Positions 1 through 7,554 of a DNA stretch of 16,266 nt are shown here, in pieces. Origin of the DNA: Frankiales bacterium (GTDB lineage Bacteria > Actinomycetota > Actinomycetes > Mycobacteriales > SCTD01); assembly GCA_025464695.1 (NCBI GenBank), contig JAODNQ010000159.1, positions 1 to 16,266 on the forward strand, written 5' to 3'. The notes beneath the pieces are model-generated. The model was given only the letters and a program-made list of their open reading frames with translations, had not been told where the DNA came from and did no database searches. The number at the start of each line of letters is the position of its first letter. Within the stretch, counting starts at the first letter, position 1. The translations under genes and the position numbers were made by a program.

Positions 1-1
1 C

Positions 2-754
2 GCGGCCGCGTGGCGCCGCCGCGCCGACGCGCTGCAGGTGCGGGAGAAGGCGGCGTCGGACGACCTCGTCAGCCAGGCCGACACCGAGGCCGAGGAGGCG
101 GTCCGCGCCGTCCTCGACGCGCGCCGCCCCGACGACGCGCTGCTGGGCGAGGAGGGCGGCAGCCGCGGGGGCACCAGCGGCGTCCAGTGGCTCGTCGACC
201 CCGTCGACGGGACCACCAACTACCTGTACGGCCGGCCCGACTGGGCGGTCAGCGTCGCGGCGCAGCGCGACGGGCAGCTGCTCGCGGCCGTCGTCGTGGA
301 GCCGGCGCTGGGCCGCAGCACCTGGGCGTCGTCGGGAGGCGGCACCTGGGCCGACGGCGTGCGTGTGCCACCCCTGGCGCAGAGCGACCTGTCGCGCGCG
401 CTGGTCGAGCTCAACCTCGGCCGGCCCGACCAGAAGCACGCCGCGGGGCGCCTGCTCGACGCGCTCGTGCCGGCCGTCCGCGACGTCCGCCGCGGGGGCA
501 GTGCGGCCTCCGCGCTCGCGCAGGTCGTCACGGGCCGCGCCGACGCCGCCTGGGTGCCCGGCCTGCAGCCCTGGGACTGCGCGGCCGGGGTGCTGCTCGT
601 GACCGAGGCGGGCGGCACGGTGGGCGACCTGTCCGGACCCGCGCCTGGGCGCGTTCCCACCAGCGGCGACGTCCTCGCCGCCCCTCCCGGCCTGTGGGAG
701 CCGCTGCGGCAGCTGCTCGCCCCGCTCTACCGGCAGACCGCCCCGAGCGGCTGA
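2..754 (+). CDS. inositol monophosphatase family protein (5' end outside window)
   Basis: Mg2+-dependent phosphatase of the IMPase/FIG superfamily, acting in the cytoplasm on inositol phosphate or a related sugar/histidinol phosphate; the substrate cannot be told from sequence. The reading frame is open from base 2, so the N-terminus is missing. The visible part starts near the usual early helix (REKAASDDLVSQADTEAEE) and is followed by the GEEGG metal-ligand glutamate region. The family signature WLVDPVDGTTNY is encoded at about 188-223, and the second signature PWDCAAGVLLVTEAGG at about 569-616. About 250 residues are visible, close to the family's usual 250-270, so little is lost. The stop codon lies inside the 3' end of the convergent membrane-protein gene (28-bp overlap). 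Family assignment is firm; naming it suhB or hisN would be a guess. Confidence 0.9.
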   Translation, partial: AAAWRRRADALQVREKAASDDLVSQADTEAEEAVRAVLDARRPDDALLGEEGGSRGGTSGVQWLVDPVDGTTNYLYGRPDWAVSVAAQRDGQLLAAVVVEPALGRSTWASSGGGTWADGVRVPPLAQSDLSRALVELNLGRPDQKHAAGRLLDALVPAVRDVRRGGSAASALAQVVTGRADAAWVPGLQPWDCAAGVLLVTEAGGTVGDLSGPAPGRVPTSGDVLAAPPGLWEPLRQLLAPLYRQTAPSG

Positions 755-2514
755 GCCGGCCGGTCCACCCGCCACACCTGCACCCCGCCCCGCACCTCGT
801 CGGCGGTCCGGCCCGTCAGCCGCACCAGCAGGGCGTCCACCTGGCCCGCGCCGCTCGCGGTCGGGTCCACCACGACCGCCGTCACGCGCAGGCCGGCCCA
901 GTCGGCACGCACCTGCTGCAGCAGGGACGCGGGCACGCTCCCGCACCCGGAGCGGGCGGCGCCGAGCGCGGCCCGCTCCCAGGCCCGGACCCCGCCGTCC
1001 TGCGTGCCGCGGCCGTCGGCCCCCCGCGTGATGACGTGGCCGCCGGTCGTGCGGTAGCGGAAGTCCGCGGCCGCCTGCCATGACACAGGGCTGCTCGTCG
1101 CGCTGCCCGGGTGCCGGCGCGGCACCGGCCAGGTCTGCAGCACGCTCCCCCGGGCCAGCTCCCGGACGCCGTCCCCGGTGGACCAGGCGGGCACCGTCGC
1201 GGGCACGTACGCGTACGGCCAGCTCGGCAGCAGGGGCACGGCGACCGCCAGGGCGACGACGGCCGCGCCTGCCCGGCCGAGCGCGGTGCGCGGCAGCGTC
1301 CAGGCATCGCTCGCCGCGGCGAGGGCCAGCACCACGCCGAGGACGACGTACAGGCTGAAGCGGGCGGGCAGCAGGCTGCCGAGCAGCGGCAGCCGCCAGA
1401 CCGCGAGGAACGGCAGCTTCACCGGCGTCCCGTGCCCCGCGACCCGGAGGAAGCCGCCGAGGGACAGCACGAAGGCCACCAGCGCGACCAGGGCCCAGTC
1501 GCGGGCCGCGCCGCGCGCGCGCCACAGCGCCCAGGCCAGCAGCACCAGCAGGCCCACGCCGAGGAAGCTGCCGTTCTCCGTGGCGTTGCCGGAGAAGCCC
1601 GAGGCGAAGGCCCAGTCGGGGTGCAGGAGCTGGTTGCGGCTGGGCACGACGACGCCCAGCAGGTCCGCGGCGAAGCTGACCGGCTCCGTCGCCGGCCCGG
1701 ACAGTGCGCCCTTCCCCCGCAGCTGCACCGCGAGCGGCCAGGCCAGCAGCAGCAGGCTCCCGGCGGCGCCGACTCCCAGCCCCCGCGCGACGTCGCGCAC
1801 CCGCTCGCGGGTCAGGGTCCGCCGGTGCCGGAGCGCCAGCAGGGCCGTCGTGAGGGCAGCCACGACGACGGCGGACGCGAGCACCTCCTCGGTGACGAGG
1901 AACTGCGCGGTGGCCAGCAGGGCCAGCCACACCCCGGACCGGAGCCAGGACCGTCTCCCCGTGTACAGCTCGAGCAGCACCCGGGCCAGCAGCGGCGGCA
2001 CGACGACGAGCGCCAGGTTCAGGTGCCCCGTGGCCTGGGCCGCGACGTAGGGCGAGCAGCCGTAGGCGAGGCCGGCGACCCAGGCCGTCGTAGGGCGCCG
2101 GGTGACCGCGCCCGCGCACCAGCGCATGGCCGCCATGGCACCGACCAGGCCCGCCCACAGCAGCACGTTGTGCGCCGCCACCGGGCCCCAGACCGCCGTC
2201 ACCGGCGACGCCAGGAGGCCGGGCAGCGGCAGCACCGTGTTCCACAGCAGGTTCACGCCCTGCGGGTACTGCACGGCGTCGGTCCAGAAGGGGTCGCTCC
2301 CGGTGGCGAGAGCGTGGTGCGTCCACGCCAGGAACCAGTCGGTCTGGGGGACGTCGCCGTCGGGCCGCGTGCGGCCGGCGGGGTCGGGCAGCGCGTGCAG
2401 CAGGGCCACGCTCGCGACCAGCGCGTAGACCGCGAGCCCGGCCGGTCCCGCCCATCGGCGTCGCCGCTCGACGACGGGCGCGCGCGAGGGCGCGTCCGCG
2501 AGGGCGACGCTCAC
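727..2514 (-). CDS. multi-pass integral membrane protein, GT-C glycosyltransferase-like
   Basis: Large polytopic membrane protein (595 aa). A basic N-terminus (VERRRRW) leads into the first hydrophobic segment at about residues 22-42. Roughly ten further hydrophobic segments run to about residue 450, followed by a soluble C-terminal domain of about 140 residues. The first extracytoplasmic loop carries acidic and aromatic residues (GDVPQTDWFLAW, then DPFWTDAVQYPQGVNLLWN), a pattern I associate with actinobacterial GT-C-fold lipid-linked-sugar glycosyltransferase-like proteins; LPARFSLYVVLG is typical of the later helices. Donor and acceptor are unknown. I chose the GTG at 2514 because it overlaps the TGA of the upstream STAS gene (GTGA), implying translational coupling; an upstream start at 2601 would run deep into that gene. 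The 3' end overlaps the convergent phosphatase gene by 28 bp. Membrane topology is secure; glycosyltransferase activity is inference. Confidence 0.82.
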   Translation of the reverse strand: MSVALADAPSRAPVVERRRRWAGPAGLAVYALVASVALLHALPDPAGRTRPDGDVPQTDWFLAWTHHALATGSDPFWTDAVQYPQGVNLLWNTVLPLPGLLASPVTAVWGPVAAHNVLLWAGLVGAMAAMRWCAGAVTRRPTTAWVAGLAYGCSPYVAAQATGHLNLALVVVPPLLARVLLELYTGRRSWLRSGVWLALLATAQFLVTEEVLASAVVVAALTTALLALRHRRTLTRERVRDVARGLGVGAAGSLLLLAWPLAVQLRGKGALSGPATEPVSFAADLLGVVVPSRNQLLHPDWAFASGFSGNATENGSFLGVGLLVLLAWALWRARGAARDWALVALVAFVLSLGGFLRVAGHGTPVKLPFLAVWRLPLLGSLLPARFSLYVVLGVVLALAAASDAWTLPRTALGRAGAAVVALAVAVPLLPSWPYAYVPATVPAWSTGDGVRELARGSVLQTWPVPRRHPGSATSSPVSWQAAADFRYRTTGGHVITRGADGRGTQDGGVRAWERAALGAARSGCGSVPASLLQQVRADWAGLRVTAVVVDPTASGAGQVDALLVRLTGRTADEVRGGVQVWRVDRPAQPLGAVCR

Positions 2515-2876
2515 CCGGTCCCGGAGGCTCGCCCGGACCCGTCCCGGGCCTGCGACGGCTCCCGCTCCTCGGCCACGAGCCGCGCGATGCCGTGCAGCCA
2601 CAGCCGCGTGCGCAGCCGCTCGCCGGCGCCCACCACCGTCAGGGCGCCGCCCCGGGCCTCCAGGACGGCGGCCGCGGCACCGAGGCTGCGCAGCACGTCG
2701 CCGTCGAGCTCCACGGCCTCGCCGACGTGCACGCGCACGTCCGTCACCTCGCCCGCCAGGCTCGGCACCATCCGCTCCCGCAGCTCGTGCCCGCCGACGC
2801 CGTCGCGCAGCTGCAGGTGGACGACGGCGTCGGTCGCGGGCTGACGGGGGTGCGCGTCAGGGGTGGGCGTGGACAC
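2511..2876 (-). CDS. STAS-domain protein (anti-sigma factor antagonist-like)
   Basis: Small cytoplasmic protein of 121 aa with one STAS-like alpha/beta domain at about residues 15-105: VVHLQLRDGV..., then DVRVHVGEAVEL, a helix ending LEARGG, the strand ALTVVG, and a terminal LWLHGIARLV. In partner switching, STAS proteins bind a kinase/anti-sigma factor and are controlled by Ser/Thr phosphorylation in a DSSGLG-type loop. Here the equivalent loop reads ELDGDVLRSLG, so the usual phosphoacceptor serine seems absent; this points to a degenerate or differently controlled member. The GTG at 2876 is chosen because GGAG lies about 7 nt upstream, while further upstream the frame is only antisense to the dehydrogenase gene. 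The gene is coupled through GTGA to the membrane-protein gene, and diverges from the polyol operon. STAS identity is by pattern and moderately sure. Confidence 0.7.
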   Translation of the reverse strand: MSTPTPDAHPRQPATDAVVHLQLRDGVGGHELRERMVPSLAGEVTDVRVHVGEAVELDGDVLRSLGAAAAVLEARGGALTVVGAGERLRTRLWLHGIARLVAEEREPSQARDGSGRASGTG

Positions 2877-3098
2877 GTCCGTCTCCGTCTGTCGGGGCTC
2901 GGGGGTGCGGAGCCGGTGCCCGGCCCCCGACGACCGACACGTGCCTGCACCAGCCACCTGCCGCGCGGTCCGGGCCACAGGGTTGTCCCGTTTGGACCAG
3001 CAGGGCAGCGGTATCCCGTCTCCGCGTTGAGCCGCCAGCGCACCTCGCTGCCGACCCTGCTCCGCCTCGGCTTGGCCCTTCGTCCGTGGAGGACTCTC
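2877..3098. promoter_or_regulatory. divergent intergenic region between STAS gene and polyol operon
   Basis: This 222-bp region separates the STAS gene (-) from the dehydrogenase operon (+) and must hold promoters for both. Toward the operon, GTTT at 2990-2993 and CGGTAT at 3009-3014 are 15 nt apart. This resembles the GTTT-N14-16-GGGTAT pattern of SigB/SigF-type stress sigma factors, with one mismatch in the -10 element. The operon's ribosome-binding site GGAGGA at 3088-3093 sits 5 nt before the GTG start. A G/C-rich imperfect inverted repeat with GTCGGGG and CCCCGAC arms lies at about 2890-2931. No repressor site is recognised with confidence. Confidence 0.35.
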
Positions 3099-4589
3099 GT
3101 GCCCGCGTCCCCGACCGCGTCCCTCTCCGACGCCCTCCTGCCCGACCTCGACGACCGCGTCAGCGTCCCGACGTACGACCGCACCGCCCTCGTCCCCGCC
3201 GTCGTCCACATCGGGGTCGGCGGCTTCCACCGCGCGCACCAGGCGCTCTACTTCGACGACCTCGCCGCTCAGGGCGAGACCGGGTGGGGCGTCGTCGGCG
3301 TCGGGCTGCGGCGGCCGCAGATGGGCGAGGTGCTGGGGGCGCAGAACGGGCTGTTCACCGTCGTCGAGCGCGACCGCGGGACCTCCCGCGCCCGGGTCGT
3401 GGGCAGCGTCGTGCAGTACCTGTACGCCCCCGACGAGCCCGACGCCGTCCTGCGTGCGCTCGCCCGCCCCACCACGCGGCTCGTCACGCTGACCATCACC
3501 GGCGGCGGCTACCTGGTCGACGACGAGGGTCGCTTCGACGCCGAGGACGAGGACGTGCAGCACGACCTGCAGTCCCCGCAGGAGCCCCGCACCGTCACGG
3601 GCTACCTCGTCGAGGGGCTGCGGCGGCGCCGCGACAGCGGGGCCGGACCGTTCACCGTGCTGTCCTGCGACAACCTGCCCGACAGCGGCGCCGCTGCCCG
3701 CACCGCGGTCGTCGGCCACGCCCGGCTGCTCGACGCCGGGCTGGCCGACTGGATCGACGAGCACGTGACCTTCCCGAGCAGCATGGTCGACCGCATCACC
3801 CCGGAGACGTCGCCCGAGACGCGCGACGAGATCGAGCAGACGCACGGCGTGCCGGACCGCTGGCCGGTGGTCACCGAGCCGTTCCGGCAGTGGGTCGTCG
3901 AGGACCGGTTCTGCAACGGTCGGCCGCCGCTGGAGCGGGTCGGCGTGCAGCTGGTCGACGAGGTCGGGCCCTACAAGCTGGTCAAGGCGCGGCTGCTCAA
4001 CGGCGGCCACAGCGCGCTCGGCTACCTGGGGATGCTGCGCGGCCGCACGACGTCGGACGACGCGATGAGCGACCCCGTGGTGCGCGAGGCCCTGGAGCGC
4101 ATGCTCCGCGAGGAGGTGCGCCCGCTGCTCCCCCGGGTCGGCGGCCTCGACCTCGACGACTACCTCGAGACCACCCTGCAGCGCTTCTCCAACCCCGCCA
4201 TCGGCGACACGCTGGCCCGGCTGGCCCGGCGCGGCTCGGTGAAGATGCCCTCCTACCTGCTGCCCTCGCTCAAGCAGGCCCGCGAGGAGGGGACGCCCTG
4301 CGACCTGCTCGTGCTCGCCGTCGCGGCGTGGATGCGGTGGCTGCGCGGCACCGACCTGTCCGGGGGCCCCATCACGGTCGAGGACCCGCGCGCCGAGCTG
4401 CTGCAGACGCTCGCCCGTGCCGGCGGCGACGACCCCCGCCCGCTGCTCGGCGCGCGCAGCATCTTCGGCACCCTGGGCGACGACCGCGAGCTGGTGCAGC
4501 AGCTCGCCGCCACCCTGCGCGTGCTGTCGTCGCAGGGCCTGGAAGCCGCGCTCGCCACCTGCGCGACGACGGACACCGCGGCCGCCTGA
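3099..4589 (+). CDS. mannitol dehydrogenase family protein, first copy (polyol 2-dehydrogenase)
   Basis: Cytoplasmic NAD(P)-dependent long-chain polyol dehydrogenase that oxidises a polyol such as D-mannitol, D-sorbitol or D-arabitol to the ketose. It has 496 aa, the family's normal length. The nucleotide-binding segment HIGVGGFHRAHQALY lies at residues 37-51, the SCDN motif at 189-192, the family signature FPSSMVDRITP at 225-235, and the catalytic segment KARLLNGGH at 296-304. N192, D231, K296, N301 and H304 match the active-site residues known from Pseudomonas fluorescens mannitol 2-dehydrogenase, shifted by one. The loop after SCDN reads LPDSG, where many homologues, including the second copy here, have an NG pair. 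The GTG start is fixed by GGAGGA 5 nt upstream. First gene of a four-gene operon, 29 bp before the HAD gene. Family is certain; the substrate is not. Confidence 0.95.
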   Translation: MPASPTASLSDALLPDLDDRVSVPTYDRTALVPAVVHIGVGGFHRAHQALYFDDLAAQGETGWGVVGVGLRRPQMGEVLGAQNGLFTVVERDRGTSRARVVGSVVQYLYAPDEPDAVLRALARPTTRLVTLTITGGGYLVDDEGRFDAEDEDVQHDLQSPQEPRTVTGYLVEGLRRRRDSGAGPFTVLSCDNLPDSGAAARTAVVGHARLLDAGLADWIDEHVTFPSSMVDRITPETSPETRDEIEQTHGVPDRWPVVTEPFRQWVVEDRFCNGRPPLERVGVQLVDEVGPYKLVKARLLNGGHSALGYLGMLRGRTTSDDAMSDPVVREALERMLREEVRPLLPRVGGLDLDDYLETTLQRFSNPAIGDTLARLARRGSVKMPSYLLPSLKQAREEGTPCDLLVLAVAAWMRWLRGTDLSGGPITVEDPRAELLQTLARAGGDDPRPLLGARSIFGTLGDDRELVQQLAATLRVLSSQGLEAALATCATTDTAAA

Positions 4590-4618
4590 GCCCCGCCCCC
4601 ACCCTCCCGAGGAGCCCC

Positions 4619-5419
4619 GTGCGCCACCTGCCCGACCTGCCGACGACCCACCTGCTCCTCGATGCCGACGGCAACCTGTTCCCCTCCGAGGAGCCGGCCT
4701 TCGTCGCGTCCGCCGACGTCACCAACGCCTTCCTCGCCGCGATCGGCCTCGACGTGCGCTTCGACGCCGAGGAGCTCCGGCTGGCCACCACCGGCAAGAA
4801 CTTCCGCACCACCGCGGTCGACCTCGCCGTCACCCACGGGGTCCCCGTCGACGCCTCGCTCGCGGCCCGGCACCCCCAGTCCGTGACCGCGGACCCCGTC
4901 CTGACACCGGAGGTCCTGGAGCACTGGGTGCAGGAGGAGAAGCTCCAGGTGACCCGCTACCTCGGCGAGGTCCTGCGGCCCGACCCCGGCGTCGTCGAGC
5001 CGCTGCGCCGGCTGTCGGCCGGCTACGGGCTGGCGGCGGTCAGCTCCAGCGCCACCGGCCGGCTCGCCGCCTGCTTCACCGCCACCGGCCTCGACGACCT
5101 CGTGCCGGCCCGGCTGCGCTACAGCGCGGAGGACTCGCTGCCGGTGCCCACCAGCAAGCCCGACCCCGCGGTCTACCTGCACGCGTGCGCGCAGCTGGGC
5201 ATCACGCCGTCGCAGGGGCTGGCGGTCGAGGACAGCGTCGTCGGCGCCACCTCCGCCGTCGCCGCCGGGATCCCGACGGTCGGCAACCTGCAGTTCGTGC
5301 AGCTGCCCGAGCGGGAGGAGCGCGAGGCGCTGCTGCGCGACGCCGGCGTCGACGCGGTGGTGACGTCGTGGAGCGAGCTGGAGCAGCTGCTGGCCGAGCC
5401 GGCGCGCCGCTCGGCGTGA
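4619..5419 (+). CDS. HAD-superfamily sugar-phosphate phosphatase/mutase-like protein
   Basis: Cytoplasmic haloacid-dehalogenase-type hydrolase (266 aa) of the beta-phosphoglucomutase/phosphoglycolate phosphatase group. Motif I LLLDADGNLF has the nucleophile D15 and acid/base D17; the position usually held by Thr is Asn (DADGN). An alpha-helical cap at about residues 20-120 follows, then motif II AVSSSATG (139-147), motif III Lys at 180 in SKPDPAVY, and motif IV EDS (204-206) in LAVEDSVVGATSAVAAG. GAGGAG at 4609-4614, 4 nt before GTG, sets the start. It is second in the polyol operon, and its TGA overlaps the GTG of the kinase gene, so the two proteins are probably made in step. By context it may act on a hexitol or ketose phosphate, either as a pathway step or to clear a dead-end phosphate; that is inference. 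Confidence 0.88.
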   Translation: MRHLPDLPTTHLLLDADGNLFPSEEPAFVASADVTNAFLAAIGLDVRFDAEELRLATTGKNFRTTAVDLAVTHGVPVDASLAARHPQSVTADPVLTPEVLEHWVQEEKLQVTRYLGEVLRPDPGVVEPLRRLSAGYGLAAVSSSATGRLAACFTATGLDDLVPARLRYSAEDSLPVPTSKPDPAVYLHACAQLGITPSQGLAVEDSVVGATSAVAAGIPTVGNLQFVQLPEREEREALLRDAGVDAVVTSWSELEQLLAEPARRSA

Positions 5420-6033
5420 CCGCCCTCGCCGACCTCGTCGCCCGTGCGGAAGAGCTCGCCAGCACCGAGAGCCGGAGCATGCTCGGCATCGCCGGCGCGC
5501 CGGGAGCCGGCAAGAGCACGCTGGCCGCGGCGCTCGTGGCAGCGCTCCCCGGCCGCGCGGTGCTCGTGCCGATGGACGGCTTCCACCTCGACGACGTCGT
5601 CCTGCACGCTCTCGGGCGCCGCCAGCGCAAGGGCGCGCCCGACACCTTCGACGCCGCCGGCTACGTGCACCTGCTGCGCCGCCTGCACAGCCGGGAGGAC
5701 GACGTCGTCTACGCGCCGGTGTTCCGCCGCGAGCAGGAGCAGGCCGCGGCCGGCGCGCTCGCCGTCCCCCGCGACGTCCCCCTGGTCGTGACCGAGGGCA
5801 ACTACCTGCTCGCCGACGGCCCGTTCGCGCCGGTCCGCGCGCTGCTGACCGAGTGCTGGTTCCTCGACGTCGACCCCGCGCTGCGCCGCCGGCGGCTGGT
5901 GGACCGCCACGTGGCGCACGGCCGCTCCCCCGACGCAGCCGAGGCGTGGGTCGCCGGCTCGGACGACACCAACGCGGCCGTGGTCGACGACACGCGCAGC
6001 CGCGCCGACCTCGTGGTCACCCTGGAACCGTGA
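5416..6033 (+). CDS. P-loop nucleoside/sugar kinase (uridine kinase/PanK-like family)
   Basis: ATP-dependent small-molecule kinase of 205 aa, related in fold to uridine kinase and pantothenate kinase. The Walker A loop GAPGAGKST is at residues 27-35. A PMDGFHLDD motif (52-60) supplies the acidic residues expected to act in catalysis. RRQRKGAPDTFD (68-79) is the substrate-side helix region, VVTEGNYLL is the following strand, and an arginine-rich lid (RRRRLVDRH) comes later. The same type of kinase is found in sugar-uptake operons (for example frcK of the rhizobial fructose locus), so phosphorylation of the ketose made by the dehydrogenases is a reasonable but unproven role. The GTG start overlaps the stop of the HAD gene (GTGA) without a clear own ribosome-binding site, implying coupling. 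Third gene of the operon. Fold assignment is firm, substrate unknown. Confidence 0.88.
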   Translation: MTALADLVARAEELASTESRSMLGIAGAPGAGKSTLAAALVAALPGRAVLVPMDGFHLDDVVLHALGRRQRKGAPDTFDAAGYVHLLRRLHSREDDVVYAPVFRREQEQAAAGALAVPRDVPLVVTEGNYLLADGPFAPVRALLTECWFLDVDPALRRRRLVDRHVAHGRSPDAAEAWVAGSDDTNAAVVDDTRSRADLVVTLEP

Positions 6034-6054
6034 GACTGCCGCGTGAGACTGCAC
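6029..6054 (+). repeat. short tandem duplication, 13-bp period
   Basis: CGTGAGACTGC occurs at 6029-6039 and again at 6042-6052, a 13-bp-period tandem duplication spanning the kinase stop codon and the short spacer before the second dehydrogenase gene. It creates extra in-line GTGA sequences and separates two genes that may once have been closer or overlapping. Probably a replication-slippage product; a role in setting translation of the downstream gene is possible but unsupported. Confidence 0.6.
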
Positions 6055-6056
6055 CC

Positions 6057-7544
6057 GTGACCCCCCACGTCCTCGGCCGGGACCCCCTCGCCGACCTCCC
6101 CGTCCCCGGACCCTCCTACGACCGTGCCGCCGTGACCGCCGGCTTCGTGCACGTCGGGGTCGGCGGCTTCCACCGGGCGCACCAGGCCCTGTACGCCGAG
6201 CGGATGCTCGCCGCCGGGCACCTGCAGTGGGGCATCTGCGGGGTCGGGACGCAGCCGTTCGACCCGCGCATGCGCGACGTCCTGCGTGACCAGGACGGGC
6301 TGTACACGCTGCTGGAGCGCCACGCCGACGGCCGCGTCGACGTGCGCGTGGTGGGCGCGGTCGTGGACTACCTGTACGCGCCGGACGACCCGGAGGCGGT
6401 CGTCGACCGGATGGCGGCTCCGACCACGCACGTCGTCTCGCTCACCATCACCGAGGGCGGGTACGCCGTCGACCCCGGCACGGGCGCCTTCGCCGCCGTC
6501 GAGCCGGCCGTGCTGCTCGACCTGCAGCCGGGAGCGCGCCCGACCACGGTCTTCGGCCTCGTCACCGCCGCCCTCGTCCGGCGCCGCGACGCCGGCCTGC
6601 CGCCCTTCACCGTGCTGTCCTGCGACAACGTCCCCCGCAACGGCGACATCGCCCGCGAGGCCTTCTCCTCGTTCGCCACCCTGGTGGACCCCGAGCTGGG
6701 CGCCTGGGTGCGCGAGCACGTCGCGTTCCCGAGCAGCATGGTCGACCGCATCACCCCCGCCACCACGGACGCCGACCGCAGCGCCCTGCTCGAGCAGCAC
6801 AGCGTGCAGGACGCGTGGCCGGTGGTGTGCGAGCCCTACCTGCAGTGGGTGCTCGAGGACTCGTGGTCGGCCGAGCGCCCGCCGCTGGACGAGGTCGGGG
6901 TGCAGGTCGTCGCCGACGTCCACCCGTACGAGCTGATGAAGCTGCGCCTGCTAAACGCCGGCCACCAGGCGCTCGGCTACCTCGGGTACCTGCTCGGCCA
7001 CCGCACCACCGACGAGGCCGTCGCCGACGCCGACCTCGCCGCCCTGCTGCTCGCGTACATGGCCGAGGAGGCGACGCCGACCCTGCAGCCGGTGCCGGGC
7101 ATCGACCTCGACGACTACCGGCGCACGCTGCTCCAGCGCTTCGGCAACCCGGCGGTCCGCGACACGCTGGCCCGGCTCTGCGCGGAGAGCTCCGACCGCA
7201 TCGCCACCTTCGTGCTGCCCGTCGTCCGCGACGCGCTCGCCCAGGGCGGGCCCTTCGTGCGGTCGGCCCTGGTCTGTGCGGCCTGGGCCCGGTACGCCGA
7301 GGGGCTGGACGAGCAGGGCGAGCCGATCGTCGTCGTCGACCGGCTGCTCGAGCAGGTGCGCGCCGCGGCGTCCCGGCAGCGCGACGACCCGACGTCGTTC
7401 CTGCTGCTGCCGGGCGTGTTCGGGGACCTGGCGGACGAGCCGTCGTTCGTGCAGGCGTTCACCTCGCAGCTGCGCGTGCTGCACACCCGGGGCGCCCGGG
7501 CCGCTGTGCAGGCCCTGCTGGCTCCCGGCCCGACACCTCCGTAG
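6057..7544 (+). CDS. mannitol dehydrogenase family protein, second copy
   Basis: NAD(P)-dependent polyol dehydrogenase of 495 aa, paralogous to the first operon gene over its whole length. Landmarks: VHVGVGGFHRAHQALY at residues 31-46, SCDN 188-191 followed by VPRNG, FPSSMVDRITP 224-234, and KLRLLNAGH 295-303. N191, D230, K295, N300 and H303 coincide even in numbering with the P. fluorescens mannitol 2-dehydrogenase catalytic set, so it should be an active polyol or ketose/uronate oxidoreductase. It differs from its neighbour around the substrate side (for example AGHQ against GGHS, and RNG against DSG), suggesting a second substrate. The start is less certain: GTG 6057 matches the family N-terminus but lacks a Shine-Dalgarno sequence, and lies just after a 13-bp tandem duplication. 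Last gene of the operon; the TAG stop lies 10 nt before the next GTG. Confidence 0.93.
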   Translation: MTPHVLGRDPLADLPVPGPSYDRAAVTAGFVHVGVGGFHRAHQALYAERMLAAGHLQWGICGVGTQPFDPRMRDVLRDQDGLYTLLERHADGRVDVRVVGAVVDYLYAPDDPEAVVDRMAAPTTHVVSLTITEGGYAVDPGTGAFAAVEPAVLLDLQPGARPTTVFGLVTAALVRRRDAGLPPFTVLSCDNVPRNGDIAREAFSSFATLVDPELGAWVREHVAFPSSMVDRITPATTDADRSALLEQHSVQDAWPVVCEPYLQWVLEDSWSAERPPLDEVGVQVVADVHPYELMKLRLLNAGHQALGYLGYLLGHRTTDEAVADADLAALLLAYMAEEATPTLQPVPGIDLDDYRRTLLQRFGNPAVRDTLARLCAESSDRIATFVLPVVRDALAQGGPFVRSALVCAAWARYAEGLDEQGEPIVVVDRLLEQVRAAASRQRDDPTSFLLLPGVFGDLADEPSFVQAFTSQLRVLHTRGARAAVQALLAPGPTPP

Positions 7545-7554
7545 GCTTCACCCC

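Noticed and set aside
2877..4010. Upstream extension of the STAS reading frame (open to 4010 on the minus strand)
   Set aside because: It is antisense to the first dehydrogenase gene; only 2511-2876 has a domain, a ribosome-binding site and a plausible start.
4253..5182. 309-codon minus-strand frame
   Set aside because: Antisense to the dehydrogenase and HAD genes, low-complexity Gly/Val/Gln composition, no domain.
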